This document shows positions 32,961 to 44,300 of a DNA stretch of 64,000 nucleotides, piece after piece; the first letter of the stretch is position 1; each line of letters opens with the position of its first letter. A program made the translations under genes and the position numbers. The stretch is from Pseudopyrenochaeta lycopersici (lineage: Eukaryota > Ascomycota > Dothideomycetes > Pleosporales > Pseudopyrenochaetaceae). The stretch covers positions 1-64,000 of the forward strand of contig NHZP01000111.1 of NCBI GenBank assembly GCA_003313425.1, in the 5' to 3' direction. Under the pieces are notes generated by a model, which saw only the letters and a program-made list of their open reading frames with translations, ran no database searches and had not been told where the DNA came from.

Positions 32961-34128
32961 CTGGTGATCCGCTTGCATAGAAAACACATTATTACTCAAG
33001 TTTGAGGTTGAGCTGTACGCGTATAGATAGACCACTCGCTTGTGGTTGACGTTATTACATGCAAGAAATCACGATGATTGGCAGGCATGTAACGCAGTAC
33101 AGGATGGCTTGGACTCTGTTGCACGAGTCAGGCGGGCCACAACTCTGGAATGACTCGCTTTATTTGGGGGAAGCGGGTGCGAAGTCTTCCATCCTCTCGG
33201 GATCGACCCCGCAACTAATGCCCCAGGTGCCAGATTTTGGGGAATACGCCCTGCATATGAACAATGCACGCGATCGATGCAGCGGCTGTTTCGCTCTCCA
33301 CTACCGGAGATCATGAGCCGCAATGGTATTGCTCGGTGCAGTGGCCACTCTTAGATATGGCTTTCCGGAGTCAAGCGCACATTGAGCCCAAACGGATGTA
33401 CGTACTTTCTCTACACCTGGCATTGGTTGCTGACCTTCAGATCGCACGCCCTCCCCATCAACGAGGTTCTTTCAGTCTAAGCTGGTTGCGGAGTGGCTTG
33501 TAGAGGACGGTTCGCTCTGTTGCCTTAGCTCCCCACGATCCGGCTTGCAAAAGAGTTGGGGATCTATATCAGGATTGCAGGGCGCAAACCTTATGGAGCT
33601 CCGGGTTCTGATCCCGAAACTCAAATATTCGACGTAGTAGCGTCACAAATTTGAGTTCATGGTGACTGATACTTGTTATCGGTGAAGCTCATCCAGACGA
33701 AAGAGCTAAAATATAATTCGCGGCTTGGACATATGTCATGGCGGCTATGTCTTCTAACGCTTTTTCTAGGATTGACGGTGAGGGAGGAGTCACACTATAG
33801 TGCTAAGTATAATACACTCTTGTAAAGACGATGAAGAGCTATACCGATTTGGAAAAGGGAAAGGCTCTGCTCTCCCGCAACAGCGCTTCAGCAAAGGCTA
33901 AGGCAATGACGCCATCTGGTAACAGGTATCTGCACGAAATCCTGCACCGATAACCAGCGCCGATTGCTTTTAGACACGACCAAGTGGCGCACGGTTAATT
34001 CCGAACTGAGGTGAACCTGGTGGAGCGAATCATACATAATTGCTTTGCCCCCATTCACTTCCTGTTAATTCTATAGGGCTTTCAAAAGTCGCATTCATTA
34101 ATATCTTCCATGGTTTCTCAAAATCATC
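32961..34128. other. No supported gene
   Basis: Open frames near 33059-33503 and a 40-codon frame at 33831-33953 (MKSYTDLEKGKALLSR) are seen but not assignable. Confidence 0.35.
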
Positions 34129-35651
34129 ATGCCGCCTACTATCACGGCCAAGTCTGGGCCCACTGTCGGTGTTGTTCCTCCTCCTCCCGGAGTGACACCA
34201 AATTTCAACCATCCAGAGTCCCGTGGGCTACCAATCGTTGTTGTAACTGTCATATTTTTGCTGCTTTCCACCACTGTTCTCTTTGTACGGCTGTATACAA
34301 GGCGGTCTATTGTTCGTCTCATGAATGATTCCGACTGTAGGTACTCAAGATATAAGTGGAGAGACTAAATGCTAATATAAAAGATGTAATGATTATCTGA
34401 CAGGTACGTGGCTTTGGGGGTATTGTAGACTACAAACTAATTCCATTTAGGTATTTGGAATTAGTTACTCTGTCATTATGATCCTTTGTAAGTAGATATC
34501 TTATACTTTCTGGCTGCGTTACTGCATGACTAACTAAAGCAAGTGGCCGTAGACCATGGAGTGGCAGTGCACGCATGGGACATTCCTAATACTAAAATCA
34601 GTCATATCTTGAAAGTAAGTAACAGCCAACGTCAATATTATAATGACGTACCAAGGTCACGTTATTACCCTCTTTAAGGTGCTGAGACGATTATGTAATC
34701 AGTTAGCCGTTCTGCAAGGCACGTTCTTATGGCTTGCCATAATGTGTGCGAAGATTTCCATCCTACTATTTTATCTGCGACTGTCGCCATACAAGTGTTT
34801 CAGGACTGCTACGTATGGACTTCTCGCAATTGTAGCAACATATGGATTTGTCGGTGGTTTCCAATTCTTATTCGCTTGCCGGCCGATTGCGAAATATTGG
34901 AATCCCAAGATTGCCTACGGGTCATGTTATGATCGGAATAAGTTGTGGCTGTCTAACGCCGCGGTGAACTCGGCGACAGACATTATGATGATGGTATTAC
35001 CCATATTTATGCTGTGGCATGTGCAAATCCCAAGGAGGCAAAAGATTGGGTTGCTTGCGATTTTCATGACTGGATTTTTGTACGGCCCCCTCCCATAACA
35101 TTGTTAGACAAGGATTAACATTTATTCAACAGCGTCTGTGCCGTCAGCATTATAAGGCTATATTATCAGGTGAAATTAAAGGGAGCGAAAGACGTATCAT
35201 GGAAATCATTTGCAACCTCAATGTGGAGGTGAGTTGTAGATTTTATTACCAGCTCCTTGAGCATTACAGACAGTAACTAATAAGCCATATTTGTAGTACA
35301 ACCGAATTACACGTTAGTTTAATTTGCGCAAGCCTACCCCACGCTAAACCCCTTCTCCGGCACCATTTCCCAAAGTTACTTGGTACTTCCGGCCATACCA
35401 AAACCTCAGAAACACGGCGGACAAAGGGCTCATTTCGGCCAGTACCTATATCTCGATCACTTAAAGATGAGGACGAGATTTCCCTATGTGAGACAGGGAA
35501 TGACCCGAACGGAGGCATCCCACTGAGGCCCTTTAATTCCGCTGCGGAGCTGAGCAAGACTGAATCCATTTCACTTCACACAATCACAAGGGAAGATCAA
35601 TCCGCCGCTGTATCCGTTCAAGCCGGTAAATTATCCTCCCCAGGGGGATGA
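34129..35651 (+). CDS. Second Pth11-like integral membrane protein (multi-exon, model tentative)
   Basis: Starts MPPTITAKSGPTVGVV at 34129 with a first helix IVVVTVIFLLLSTTVLF. Later exons give SYSVMILL, HGVAVHAWDI, LRRLCNQLAVLQGTFLW, KISILLFYLRLSPYKC, FACRPIAKYW, AVNSATDIMMMVLPIFMLWH, VCAVSIIRLYYQVKL and ICASLPHAKPLLR, the standard order for a rhodopsin-domain protein. Donors/acceptors at GTACTC...CAG (34341-34403), GTAAGT...AAG (34491-34542), GTAAGT...AAG (34616-34679), GTACGG...CAG (35079-35133) and GTGAGT...TAG fit the frames. Joining the exon at 34404 to the next needs a 31-nt intron (GTATTG...TTTAG), unusually short, so the gene may be decaying there. The tail is hydrophilic and the stop is at 35651. 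Confidence 0.7.
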
Positions 35652-36047
35652 TGACAGTCAAAGAGTAATTTTGGAAGCCAATGGAATTGGGATAGTTTCG
35701 AATATCGATGTCGAGGAAAACCATACTCATCGGGATAGCAGCAATTAGAATTGTTGGCATATTATTTCATTTTGTGGGTCACTCGAAAGCTCCTGCACTG
35801 TGCCACGCTACGGAGCGTTGAAGGGATAGACTTGAACAGCTGGCCAAGGAGATGCAACTAAATTGCCATATTAGCTGTAGAATTACATTATGCAACAGAC
35901 TGGAGCGCCGAATCGCTGCATACGCCGCCGTTCTGCAAGGAGTTAGTAACATGTCTTGGACGTGTTCTGAACGAGTTCGCAAAGATGTATGTTGTATGAC
36001 GTACTTTCACGAGCATGTGATTGCTGAAATCGTGCTACTAGGGACCC
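35652..36047. other. No supported gene
   Basis: Flank between the membrane protein gene and the duplicated segment. Nothing recognisable. Confidence 0.35.
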
Positions 36048-36291
36048 GAAGCCTACGGACGACGAACACACGAAAACAAGCGTATCAGCAGTACATATCA
36101 ATCAATTCCGACACTGGAAGATATAAACGATATGCTGGAGCAAAGTGAACAAATTCTTATGTCCCTCCAGCGCGTGCGAGATATAGTCCTCAGTCATCAG
36201 GACAAGACTCTTGCATTCGCGACCGAAAGATCCTGAACTTTTGGAAGACGGCGCAAATATGGTAGCTAGAGCAAGTATGGTCTCCTAGTCT
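36048..36291 (+). repeat. Duplicated gene fragment, inverted copy of 13012-13262
   Basis: The plus strand reads THENKRISSTYQSIPTLEDI followed by NDMLEQSEQILMSLQRVRDI and a stop, a helical, coding-like segment of unknown family. The same DNA, about 95 percent identical by eye, lies inverted at 13012-13262. Both copies are isolated fragments without the rest of the gene. Confidence 0.8.
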
Positions 36292-36503
36292 AAGGAAAGT
36301 TGAAAAAGAGCGCTGATAGTTGGCAACAGAACAGCGAGAACAGGAGAGATTTCAACAGGCGTACTAGTAGAACTGTCACTTATTCTCCTAGATTGGCATA
36401 TAGCTGGAAATCCTCGGAAGGAACATGGATGCGAAGCCAGAGAGAAGACCATACGTATCCGTCTAAACATTTATTTTATGTACCCCTTGAGTTCTAAAGT
36501 GGT

Positions 36504-37609
36504 CTAATCATTGCGTGAGGAGCTAACCCGGAACCTTCCCAATCCCCGACTCTTTTGCACGAGCGCCGCCTCATCATCGCTGCCCTCTGGTGATCTCTTT
36601 GGTGTTCCCGCACTCTTTAGACTTTCATTATCATCAGCTACACTCTCCAGACTCGTACTCCTACCCACACCTCTATCATCGACTACCACCACGCCCGGAG
36701 TTTTCGTTCTCGTATAACCCTCAGTGATCTCAACTTCAGAACCTCGTCCGCCCCGCTCGAAGAATGGATTTGGCTCGTTACTAATGATGACCTCTCTTGT
36801 TTCTTTAATCTGTCTGTTGATCGGCGCAAAACTAACGATACAGTCGTTGGCTTCAGACCTTGTATTATATGATATGACGCTTGCGAGTTCGTGGATCGAG
36901 CTGCGGCGTTGCGACTTTTGTACGGTAGACTTGTAGCCAGATGTCGATAGATTCGAAGAGGATTTGAATTCTTCGGCGATGCCGGCTTTTCCAGTCTTGC
37001 GGGATGTGGAGACGGCTATGCGTTTGATGAGGTTGGCCATTGTCATCTCAATGTTGAGTTTCACAATGTAGGCGAGTGGGTGGAATTGGATGTATCTGGT
37101 TGCTGTTAGTACAGAATAGGGAGCGCGGAAGAAAAGGGGGAAACTTACACGAAGGAATTGGATATCGACATTGCCGCGATGATCATGACGTCCATAAGGA
37201 GTGAGACGGCGACGATGCGCTGGTTGAAACGGACCAGCTTGTTGTACTTGGTAAGACCATTGTTGATGAGGTTTGCCTTGACAGTTTTCAAAAAATACCA
37301 GTTGAGTAACGCATCGACGAGCAGATAGAGGTCTTTCTCGACGCGATCCCAATATTCATTGATGACATGGTATCTGGTAGAAAGTCAGTAAGATTTGATT
37401 TTTTACTTGGATCGCAGCCGTGCCGCGTGGGTCAGATTGACCGTCACATTAAAGTGAGATAGACATGACGCACTGGCAGCCCTGACCAGGGCTAGTTGAA
37501 GCGCCAAAGTGGAGTGCAGATATGCAACGTACCTATGGCTTATTTGCAAACGTGCTGGTATCCAAATGTTGAAGACGCTGATGTTGATCGCAGTAACGAA
37601 TACAGTCAT
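36504..37609 (-). pseudogene. 5'-truncated multi-pass membrane protein gene
   Basis: Three consistent exons on the minus strand: A (about 37609-37533, TVFVTAINISVFNIWIPARL), B (37373-37149, YHVINEYWDRVEKDLYLLVD and LLMDVMIIAAMSISNSF) and C (37095-36504, YIQFHPLAYIVKLNIEMTMA then a charged Ser-rich tail). Introns are 159 nt (GTACGT...CAG) and 53 nt (GTAAGT...CAG). This is an uncharacterised fungal 7-TM-like family with a cytoplasmic tail. The N-terminal helices are absent: at about 37610 the sequence changes into an alpha/beta-hydrolase fragment on the opposite strand. Confidence 0.65.
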
Positions 37610-37863
37610 TGTCTATGACAGCTTCGGTATCGGCCATAGTGAAGGTATCGTTTCTAACTCCACCAAGGCAGTGGCCTCTATAGCCGCCAAATTTCTGGCG
37701 GCCATCGACGTTAGCGTAGCTGACGTTATCGGCTTCTCCAGGGTGGTGGTGTCGCACAAGCCCTGGGCTGGGACTACCCTAAGCTGGTACACAAGCTGAT
37801 CCTGGCCGGCACACAGTCCGCCATCGAGGAGGGGGTAGTCCTACCTCCGTGGGAGGTGCTCTA

Positions 37864-40497
37864 CTCGGCACCAATGGCTGATTCTCAGTTTTTCTCCGAA
37901 AAAGGCCGTGCGAAGCACGGCCCTACCGTACTAGCTCAATGAACAAACGTACTCAATGAACAATCCGACCACCTATTTCCCCAGCGCCATCAAAACACGC
38001 CCAATTTACATGAAATTAAATGCCAAAAGTCAAGAAGGAGGTCTCGCCGTACATTCGCGACTGTCAAATCATCAAAAAGGCGGTCGTGGAGCTGTAGGGC
38101 GTGAGGCGGCCCAACGTCTCTGCATACTGTCAAGATCGCGGCATCAGCCATCTACGCCAACGCCTACGCCGCGCACTTCTTAGTCGCAACAACAAGTCAA
38201 CTCGCCGTGCCGCCAATAAAAAGCTATCAAATAAGCAAGATAGTGCCCTTAAACGTTTCTGCGACGCTATTGACGACGTTAGATTTAGTATCACAAAGGA
38301 GCTCGTACAGCAGCATGCTAACGCGCTGTTGGCCGAAGCCTATAAAGGAGATAATAATCCGCCGCGCGTAGGCGTCAATTGGGCATCTCGCTGGCTTAAC
38401 TCCCATACAAAGTACTATAAGACAAAGGCAAAGCCTATTAACCTAGCTCGAAAGTTAGCGCAGTCTCCAGACAGCCTTCAGGCGTAGTTCGACAAGTTGC
38501 AGGCATACGAGCAACGCCTCGCCATCTCCAACGCAAACAAGTACAATATAGATGAAACAGGGATCCGCATAGGTATTGCAAAGGACTGTTACGTATATAC
38601 AAGACGCGGGCGTCAAGTCCTTATACCTACTGCGACGAATCAAGAGCTCATTTCTATGGTAGAGTGCTGCTCCGCAGATGGCCGAGTTATCGCGCCCATG
38701 CTTATCATCAAGGCAAAGTCAATCCTGGAGCAATAGGCGGTCGATTTACCTAACAATTACCTTATAAATATCACCGACAGTGGCTACGCCAACGACTTTA
38801 CAGCCATAGACTAGATAAAGCACTTTAACAAGATAACTGCAGAGAGCGCCCAGGGCACATAGAGACTCCTCCTCATCAACAGCCATGGATCTCACCTTAC
38901 GTCTGAGATTACAAAGTACGCGGAAAGTAATCATATACAGCTCTTTGCCCTCCCTCCGCACACTACTCATCTCCTCCAGCCACTTGACGTAGGCTGTTTT
39001 CAGCCTCTGAAGTAGTATCACGCTCAGACGCTTGACTGGGCCTCTCGTACAGGCGCAACTGAAATCAGACGCTCAGATTTCTTAGCAACTCTCTCACAAA
39101 TCAGAGGCAGACATTTACGCCGCGTACAGTAAAGGGAGGCTGGCGCAAAACAGGCCTCTCGCCCTTCTGCCCTAAGCAGATAATCACACCTCTAAGAGCT
39201 CAGGAGGCTGCCCGCGCTGCTAAGGAGGCAACGGCAGCCGTCGACTGCGTACAGGAGCCCTCAACTCCTACTTAGCAGTCATCTAATAAGGAGGATGACA
39301 ACGGTGTCCCTGCAGTGCTTAGGGGCCTCTCTCCTCCTACACATAGTCGACTACTCCGCCAGCTCCTAGGCGCCATAGGTACGCCTTTGTTTACAGAGCT
39401 CTCTCAGCCTTTTCAAACGCCTCAACCCCGCCGGTTGCCTAGCAATATAGGATAGAGTACGCCAAAAACAATACGTAAACTTAATTTACAAGAGAAAGCT
39501 GTTGCGTATACACTAAGAAAGTAGCTGCCACGCGAGCAAGCGGAGGACGTAATTTCAACGCTTAAAGGTAGCTCGGCAATCGCCCGCAACGCAGCAAGGC
39601 TGGAGCAAGCTCTCCACCAAACAAAGGCTGCCGAGCACGCCCGCGCTGAGCGTCGTAGGCGTAATCAACGTGTAGTTAACGTCGGCAGAGGTCCTGTTTA
39701 CGCTGGAGATTGCCGTAGGATGGCTGCAGAGAGGGTCGTGAACGAGGCCGCCAAATAGGAAGCCGCCGTCGCCGCGCGCCACCAAAAGGCGCTCGTCAAA
39801 CGATTCAATACTTAGAAGAAAATACTATCAAACGTACGTAATTGGGGCAGAAAGTCGAGTCAGCGTCACCGTAAGGGCCTACTTATTACGCGCAGCAGGT
39901 CTCATATAACTGTATTTAACGGCCCTGTTATCAAAACTTTGCCAGATAAACTAACGCGTTAGGAGTACAGAGTTAACAACCCAGCGCTGGCTAAACGCTT
40001 CCAGGATTTATATAAGAACTCTATACAAATATTAGAACAGAGAGGCAAGTTTATAGCAAGGCGTTCTATTATGGAGAGCTCGATTTTAGCACTTAAAGTC
40101 GCGTACGTCAACTGTAGCGGCATAGATCCTTACACGCGGCACCTGCAACAAAAAAGAGACGCACCTACGCTGCTATCCTTCTCTAAAGAAAAACAAGCAA
40201 TAATACAAGTACAGGATAGTCAGTTTCATGTCCCTAAGACGCAGCTCGAAAATAGCCCTATTAGCAGCGATAACGAGGGCTACTCATCTCCTATTATGGA
40301 ATTTTATGACTGTAACTCGCCAGAATAGCTAGACTAGGGCTGCGAGTGATAAATTAAGCGTTTAACAATATAATTACTATATAAAAGCCATTTTACGTCA
40401 TTTTGTTCATTGAGCGTGTTTGTTCATTGAGCTAGTAGGGCCGTGCTAAGCACGGCCTTTTTCGGAGAAAAACTGAGAATCAGCCATTGGGGCCGAG
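37864..40497 (+). mobile_element. Degenerate pogo-like DNA transposon
   Basis: A 2.6-kb element with inverted ends of about 95 bp (37864 onward against 40497 backward, few mismatches) and TA on each side (37862-37863, 40498-40499). Each end contains a perfect hairpin-forming string GGCCGTGC-GAA-GCACGGCC (GGCCGTGCTTAGCACGGCC on the right) and a repeated CTCAATGAAC motif. Confidence 0.85.
38020..40328 (+). pseudogene. pogo-like DDE transposase, multiple nonsense codons
   Basis: A single continuous frame from about 38040 to 39132 shows an HTH-type N-terminus (YCQDRGISHLRQRLRRAL), NWASRWLNSH, the first catalytic Asp in YNIDETGIRIG, the second position altered (LLLINSHGSH where DGHGSH is usual) and the third in LLQPLDVGCF. 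It is interrupted by TAG at 38485, 38734, 38812, 38860 and 39013 and by TAA at 39130. A frame break near 39120 leads into the C-terminal part (GGWRKTGLSPFCP), which runs with more stops to about 40325. TAG in place of TGG or CAG and the Asp-to-Asn change are G-to-A/C-to-T transitions, as RIP produces. Confidence 0.85.
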
Positions 40498-40690
40498 TAG
40501 AGCGCCGGTGCGAACAATGACGAACCTCCAACGAAGGAGGACATGTTGTACCTCTTCTTCTACCCGTCGGAGTCTAGTCGGGCCCTTGGGAATAAACTGC
40601 TAGGCATTCCTCCTTCCAAGCCAATCGTTGTGTTTAAGTGTGTCGGAGTATGGTGGCTGCCCGATGTGCTCAGTCTTATACAGGCAAAAT

Positions 40691-41314
40691 GACGCAATGC
40701 GTGTACGATGTTTTGGCAGGCCTGACAAAGGCCGCTGCCCGCAAGGAATGAATGGAGCGGATGCTGCCAGTTATATGCGATGAATATCTTACAGGAGCTT
40801 GAGAGCATTTCAAAAGCTGTAAGAAAAAGAGGCCAAAGGGAGGTTGGTAAGCTCCACGCATGCAATTGCCAGGCGACAATGGGAAAAGTATTGCAAAAGT
40901 AACCAAGCAAATACCCAAACTGCTTCCCATGACACTTGCGGGTTTATCCTTCAGCAACCTATGAAGTATATGTTTGGGAAAGGAATGCCTCGAGTGGAAC
41001 GTAGCACACTAAAGCTATAGGATGTCATTCGTTTTCAACTGTCGTCAGAGCAGGGCTCTTTGCAGCTGTTCTTCTTGGCACGATCGCAGCTGCGCCTAAG
41101 CTTACACGTTTCATTGAATGTAAGGCACACTAACTAAATGCCAAGTTTAAATTGAACCCTACACTGAGGATGTAGGGAGTTGCTAGCGGAATCTAATAAT
41201 ACCACTGTGTTTCATCTGTCATTTATCGTACACTCTCCCCTAGGTACTAATTGAACCAAGCATATTTTGCTACTTTATTAAGGTTAGCTATTTGCATACG
41301 GAACAGCGTCTATA
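40691..41314. other. No supported gene
   Basis: 3' flank of the large ankyrin-HET gene. Nothing recognisable. Confidence 0.4.
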
Positions 41315-44300
41315 CTAACCTTTCCCGAGTGGCTGTGTTTCCCATAATCCGCGCTCTGACTGTTTCAATAGTCCAAGTCTACACAGCCTTGGAGACCAAA
41401 CACCCGATGGGTATGGCTCCAGCTTCTGAGCTTTGAAACACTCTGATAAGCTTTCCCCATGATGCAAGTCAAAACTTTTGAGCTTTTCACGAGCTCTTTC
41501 TAACAACTCGACTCTAGGACACTGGCCGGAAAATTTTACAACCCAGAAGTTTCTTCTCGGTTTACCTTGGAGGACAGAATTTTCGCCATATTCGTACTCT
41601 AACTCACTTAGAGGGGTAAATGCGAGTGTGTGCTTCGCTGCGTCGAAGGTGAAGAGACTCACAAGATCATCACCACCCATGCGACATCGGCCAACTGCGA
41701 GAGGCAACCCTTTGGAAATAATGTCGCAGATGTATAAAATCACTGGATTGCCCCAGGGGTGACTAGGCATCAGAATAGGTGGAGGAGTGCTGGAACCAGG
41801 GAGACTTTCAAAATAAAGTAACAACGGCTGACCAAGCTGTCGTCCATTGGGATCCAGTCTTGCTCCATCTTCGGCCCAGCTCGGCCATGGTGCCTGCTCG
41901 CGGTACCACTTCTCAAAGCCATCGAGAAGTTCCCCTATTTCGTCAGGATGGGAGAGTGGACGCGGTAATGACAATACCAGTAGTAACTCTAGCAGATCTC
42001 TCCGGTTGAGCTTGAGTAGTTGACCAACAAGGGTTTGTCCAAGTTTGTGACCGATGGCATCGAGCGCTCTATCTTTAAGATCTATTCGTCGAGCATACTC
42101 TATCAGCCGAGATATCTCCTCCTTGCAATCCGCGAAGCCATGGAAAGGAGCGATGTTCCAGAGAATGCCTCGTACCAGCAACATCTCGTCCATGACCAAG
42201 CACGGATCCCCACATTTTCGATGGTCTGCCAACATCAACTCGCCAGGTAAGGGTAGACTTTCCAGGTTGTTCTTTTGCGGTCCAGTCCCTGCGGAAAGCC
42301 AGCGTGGCAAGCCGGATACCTGTGTCACTTTAGTAGGCATGCCAGCTTTGTCTTTCCAAGGATCAGGATTCCAGAAGAGAACGCTCAGATCGCCATTGTA
42401 GAGGGCAATGGCTATAACGCAGGCACTAAAACTCAGGCCGCTTTTGACCACAGCGTCAGTATTGAGGCAGTACGGGTATTGTGCCAAATTCCCTAAGATA
42501 GCAAGCCTATCAGAGACCTTCAGGTTCCGCTTCCCGAGGAGGATTTTATAAGCGGCAGCCATTTTCATGCGTAGTGGTTTGTACAGGCGAGTCTGCCTAT
42601 TTTGCAGATTAGAATGTCTCACCCAAAAGGGGATGTTCACTGACTGCAGCCCATTACAATGTTTGTGAATCCGTTTTATCTCTTCATCCTCAGCGTCAGC
42701 TAGTGTAAACGTGCGGTGACTGATACCCGATGCGTAAGCGGCCAAAGATTGATCCAGCCAAATGCTGAAGAATCTGGTGCTCATGTTCGACAAGTCCATT
42801 ACATCTCCGTACCCCAGCTCCCATTGCCGAAAAGTCTTTTGTTGCCGAGGGCTTAAATCGGTGCTATGATGGACCTCAATCGTTCGTCGCCATTCACCTC
42901 CGAATATATCAAGATCATCTTCCCAACCGATAGAGTATGTCAGTCTCTCTGGCCTCGTATTCGTCCACTCTTGTGTTGTCCAGGCACGCGTGAACCACCT
43001 ATCGGCCAAGATTCTGTCTCGCAGGTCTTCACATTCGCCATAACGAAGAAGATTGGGGAGGGCTCGAATATCATCAACAGACCGCACGTGGCAATCCAGT
43101 AGGACCAGAGTATGGGCGGCCCTCTGATAAACCACGTGCATAGATTGAATCGCCTTTTGCTTGTCGGATTCATTACCTTGGTCGATACACTCCTGGTCGA
43201 TCCAGATCATAGAAATGCCTCTCGATGATGCAAAATGCATGGCTCGCCAGAGAACTCCGGTATTTGCGCGTACAATACGTATATTAGGGTGTCCTTCCTG
43301 GTCCATCCCGGGAACGCGAACTCGTAGAGGTGGCTCGGAGTGGAAACCGTGACGGCCGGTCCAACAATACGAAACTGCGATATATCTTGTGTCTAGCGAA
43401 GACTGACCGCTGACAAGGTCTAAATCATACTTTCCGTCATTGTTGTTTGATCCGATGGCCACTATAAATCGGAGCTTGTTGGCCCAGGGAAGAAATTCGG
43501 ATTCCTCAAACATCAGATTCTGTGCCCGTCCAATGTGCTTGGCAACATCTCCATTCGCGACCCGGTTGAGAAGCATGGCGGAGTCATCTGTCAAATCTGG
43601 TGGTAAACCATCGTTAGAACCCTCGTATTCGCGAAGCGCAGACATGACTTCTGGATGGCGGTGGTTTTCCGCCCACCAGTATGGGGTTCGGCCTCCACCT
43701 CCGCGTATGTTGACTTGCACGTTGTGTGCCAAGAGAATTTTGACAACAGCTACATGTCCGTTCCGCGCTGCTGAATGTATTGCATTATCGCCATCAGCAT
43801 CTGTAGCACCCAGATCGATGTCTTTTTGGACGAGCAAGAGCTGGACTGTTCTCAAATCTCCACAAGCTGAAGCCGAGACAAGGGGAGGCGTGTCTGTCCC
43901 TTTTGCGCCATTTGGGTTTGCACCGTGCTTGAGAAGGAGGTTAGTGATGTCATACCTACGCTTCCATACAGCAAGACCCAAGGGTGTTATCTTGTCCCAG
44001 CGATCCATCCCATCAACCAGCGCCCCGAGTTCAATTAGGGCTAGGACGGCAGATTTATGGTCACGTTCAACAGCACAATGAAGGGCTCGACCGCCAGGGC
44101 ACGCTACCGTTGGGTGAGGGAACTCTCTCATCTTGATCTCCATATCTGCCCCTCTGGCGACGAGAAGGCGTATGACTTGAGTGTGCCCATTCTCGGCGGC
44201 CCAATGGAGCGCTGTCTTCTCCACGATACCCCTTTTATTCACATCAAAGCCACGATGCATTAAAAAGTCAACAGCACCGTATTGTCCATGCTGTGACGCG

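Larger units (their letters stand above)
37600..40690 (+). pseudogene. Alpha/beta-hydrolase pseudogene split by a DNA transposon
   Basis: The left part (37600-37861) reads VIVYDSFGIGHSEGIVSNST, then VSVADVIGFS (the nucleophile-elbow region, with the frame lost immediately after), then WDYPKLVHKLILAGTQSAIE and PPWEV in shifted frames. The right part (40500-40690) continues ANNDEPPTKEDMLYLFFYPS and IVVFKCVGVWWLPDVL. Between them is the element 37864-40497. The N-terminal third of the hydrolase is missing at the 37.6-kb breakpoint. Several frame shifts besides the insertion show it is dead. Confidence 0.7.
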
